Source: Pempheris klunzingeri | Taxonomy: Eukaryota; Chordata; Actinopteri; Acropomatiformes; Pempheridae | Assembly: GCF_042242105.1 (NCBI RefSeq) | Contig: NC_092012.1 | Coordinates: 8,065,470 to 8,129,469, forward strand | DNA: 64,000 bases | Direction: 5' to 3' | Shown here: positions 60,911-64,000 of the stretch, piece by piece | Layout: each line of letters opens with the position of its first letter | How positions within the stretch are numbered: the first letter of the stretch is position 1 | Program-made: the position numbers and the translations under genes | Notes under the pieces: generated by a model | What the model was told of the DNA's origin: nothing | Databases searched by the model: none | Seen by the model: only the letters and a program-made list of their open reading frames with translations

Positions 60911-63900
60911 GTCATAGTTTTATATGATTTGTCATTTTTATCATTTGTGTTCTTGTTATTTCACTGATCACAAGTTAAACTAGCTACCAACACAGTGTAG
61001 AAAGTCCTGCACTCAGTTAAAATACAAAAGTATAGGTATCAAAATAAAAGGACTAAAAGCAGAACGGCCCATTACGGAGTAATTTAATAGATCTTTTTCA
61101 CAGCAGACAATTTGACTTGTCCTAGTAGAAGCACAAGTGTTGTTGACAACATTAATGATGGCTCTGTCCCAGTAAGCTGTGACAGTGAGCCAGGGTGCAC
61201 AAGGCCAGCACCCTGAAACTAAAGCAGCTAAAGCATGGAATTCAGCCATCTGATTATCTACACCTTTGCTTTTCTTACTGTGGCAAAGCAAAATGTCCTC
61301 TGTGAAAAAAGCCCATTGTTTTTTAGTGTTGCAGTTGGCAAAGTTGGGGCTAATTCAACTACTTTAAAATCCAGCTATATAGTATATAGTAGATAGATAT
61401 ATAGTATATAATAATTACATTAAAGTAACTAGAAAAACAAAATTTTCCCATGGCTGTAACTTCAAACTAAGTACAATTTTAACCCTTTGAACTTTAATGT
61501 CACTGAAATACAATTAAAGAATGGCCAGTGTGAGGGTATTTCAGCTGTATTGTCAACATGTGCAGGCTTTCATATCACTATGTAGTTTCAGTTGTAGAGT
61601 TCACAATGTGGTTACAACAATGGGCGACAACTGTATTAGAAGTTTTAAAAAAAAGTCCATATCCTGCAAATCCCATTCTTTAATCAATCCATGTTGGGTA
61701 AAAAAAGAAAAACCTTATTAATAATAATCAGATAACTTCTTTTACAACTTTCTTTAAAAGAAAAACAAAAAAATCAAACTGGCAAGTGAAAAGAGCAAAG
61801 GAAGCGTTTTTTTCTTTTGAGAAAATAATTTATTTTGGAACACAATAACCGGATTTCCTCACATAATTAGATCACACGCACCACTGGTTTTCTTCATCAA
61901 AAACACCCAGTGTTCAATATCAGAGTACATCATGTTGTGTGACTATGTGTGCCCTTTTTAGTCGTCGCCACATCCCTTAACCGCATCAAAATGTTTGCCA
62001 ACGCAAAATTAAAGCTGTGTAATGATTACTGTAGGTTAACATATAGTGGGCTCTCATCCGCTTGTTTGGGCTTCAAATGAAAAATCCTTTTAGAGGAACA
62101 CAAACACTGAACAAGGTCCATCCCAATCCTAGGTGTATTTTTGGATGAATTGACATTTCAAGTCACTGGAGAGGTTCATATTTCAAGTCTTAAATTTCCA
62201 AACAATTAAACACGAGCCTGCAGCCTTGATAAAAACAAGATGCTTGAAGCACTGGGGTTAGGATAAATACAGCGGAGCACATTTTCATATCAACACAATA
62301 AAACATTTCAGATCCCACACTCCATGAGAAAATCATCTTAACGTATAGAATATGTTTAGGTCTGATATACTTTAACACAAATTCCTGTCAATTTAGCATT
62401 AAAATGACAGGAGGATCCCTCCTGGTTGGTTATTGCCTTTAATTGTCATACCTGTTCCCTTAAATATTCTAATATATACCATCTTTATATATTTACTTTG
62501 CCTTTTTGTTGTTAAAGTGAAGAAGTTTTGGTTTTTGTCAATCACAGGTGGTGGTATCACACAGTACACACCTACTGTATGTTTACTCATCAGCACTCAC
62601 GCTCTGATGCATTTGCACAAGCAAATAACACAAGAAGTCACAATAATAATACAAAATACAAAAAAAAATACCCAAAATAAACAACTAGAAAAAAAAGAAA
62701 TACATCCAAATAATACATCCAAACCTGCATTTTTGTGCAAAGTTGGGGGGAGGCAAGAATCTTAAAAAGAACACAGAATGGCTCTCACTGCGGAAACTGG
62801 GTTTGAGCTGGTGTTGTCAATATTCATCCGGGTTTTTTTCTACGAGCCAGAATTAATTCAAACCACGCCTTTCTTGTTTTTGTTGAAATGAGAGCTGTGG
62901 ACAGAGTGAACCATGAACCATGTAATCTCTCTCGGGGTGAGTGAGAGGATGTTCGCCCTAAATGACTGGCAGTTGTAGTTGGGTCTCCCTGACAACAGAT
63001 GGCAACAGTGATTTGTGGTTTGAACAAATGCAGGATGACGGTTTTTACAGGCAAAGAAAGAAGGTGGTGGCTCAGACGGACCGACCCAAACCCTTCAGTA
63101 AGTGCATCGGGAGGTCAGTGATCCACATTGAATACAGTTTCATTACAAAATGTAGTTTTTCCCACTTTCAGTTCCATTGACTAAGTCATGACTTAATGCC
63201 ACAGTCTCATTTCACCTTCCAGTGCATGACAATGATTGCAATGAGTGCAGATTTGAATGTGAGAAAAAGAGGGGCACTGGCAGCAGATTGGTAATTGGTA
63301 TTGGCAGATACCCTGAGTTGAGAGGGATAAAGTTGGATCAGTGAATCCTCTATTTTTAACATTAGCCAAGGCAGCATGGGCGAGATTAATACCTGGATTT
63401 CACAGTATTTGCGCAGAATAATCTCCAACAAAGGAGGTTATATGTTTGAGCCAATTACATGTCAAAAACCAACAGATCTCCATAAAATGTGGTTGTAAAA
63501 TTGTCCTTAAAGCCAAAGAACAACCCCTTTGATTTCAGTAGTGGTCAGAATCACTATTACAGCACTGAAAAATGACATGGCATTGACAGACGTTATTGAT
63601 TCTTATAATTTAATATCCTGCACGCTCCGATAGATGGTGTGTGCTATTTTATGAATTGTCCTAACAAACCAAACTTCCTGCACCTCTAATAAATTATTCT
63701 ATTTGCCAACACTATCAAACCCAGGTCTTATAAACACACAAACCTTGGCCTAAACAGCTTTACAAGAGCTGCTGTCGATCACTGCATAACCCTTCATCGT
63801 TTCAAACCATCCATCTGTCTCGTCACAGTGTTCAGTAGTTAAGATTACTTGGCTGGACTGGAAGATGCTTCCTAAGCCCTTAAAACAAGAATCGCAACAA

Positions 63901-64000
63901 GTTCTCAATCGGATTCAGGTTTTTAAAGTCCACAGGTCCCATTATTACAATATGATTTCATGAAGACAGGTTTGAGATGGATTTCAGCAATTCATCGCAG
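60911..64000. other. Gene-free sequence after rlbp1
   Basis: No coding exon recognised. A reversed copy of the 46430-type repeat lies at about 60985-61100. From about 61830 to the end the sequence contains minus-strand AATAAA (near 61829-61834) and no obvious repeats, so it might be the 3'UTR of a convergent gene, but no protein match supports this. Confidence 0.6.
60985..61100 (-). mobile_element. Teleost repeat, reversed copy of the 46430 family
   Basis: GTAGAAAGTCCTGCACTCAG, AAATACAAAAGTATAGGTAT and GCAGAACGGCCCATTACGGA are the reverse-strand counterparts of the family's 3' half. Confidence 0.55.

Overview
The window is a stretch of nuclear chromosome from a ray-finned fish, most likely a spiny-rayed (percomorph) teleost. 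It has compact multi-exon vertebrate genes with GT-AG introns, many long CA/GT and CT microsatellites, and several interspersed repeats that I recognise from memory as typical of percomorph genomes. There are no prokaryotic operons, CRISPR arrays, phages or plasmid functions. I saw no rRNA gene or intact tRNA gene.

Four protein-coding genes can be assembled exon by exon, each with coherent splice phases. (1) smad6, minus strand, coding 25806 down to 7111, four coding exons, about 505 aa: an inhibitory Smad that damps BMP/TGF-beta signalling. (2) tmem208, minus strand, coding 44888 down to 41819, six coding exons, 173 aa: an ER membrane protein of the SND targeting route. (3) slc39a1 (ZIP1), plus strand, coding 47007-51016, four coding exons, 304 aa: a zinc importer. 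(4) rlbp1 (CRALBP), plus strand, coding 57278-60221, seven coding exons, 312 aa: the 11-cis-retinoid carrier of RPE and Mueller glia. A probable non-coding first exon ends at 56107.

Layout: 1-6.76 kb is gene-free sequence beyond the smad6 3' end. 6.76-26.5 kb is smad6, dominated by a 14.9-kb last intron rich in microsatellites and old transposon fragments. 26.6-41.2 kb is a gene-free interval with repeats, a strong G-quadruplex motif and a nested transposon insertion. tmem208 and slc39a1 stand head to head about 2.1 kb apart (44.9-47.0 kb). rlbp1 follows slc39a1 in the same direction after about 6.3 kb. 60.9-64 kb holds no recognisable coding exon. It might be the 3'UTR of a convergent neighbour, which is inference only.

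The four genes are functionally unrelated and share no operon-like logic. Nothing here amounts to a new biological system. The most useful leads are regulatory or structural: a roughly 29-residue lineage insertion inside the Smad6 MH2 domain, two upstream AUGs before a weak smad6 start, a (TG)12 tract abutting a poor 3' splice site in rlbp1, a cluster of CRX/OTX-type sites at the presumed rlbp1 promoter, paired metal-response cores before slc39a1, and a TTAA-bounded fold-back element carrying a nested retroelement tail. Whether smad6 and rlbp1 are the a or b teleost paralogues cannot be settled from the sequence alone.
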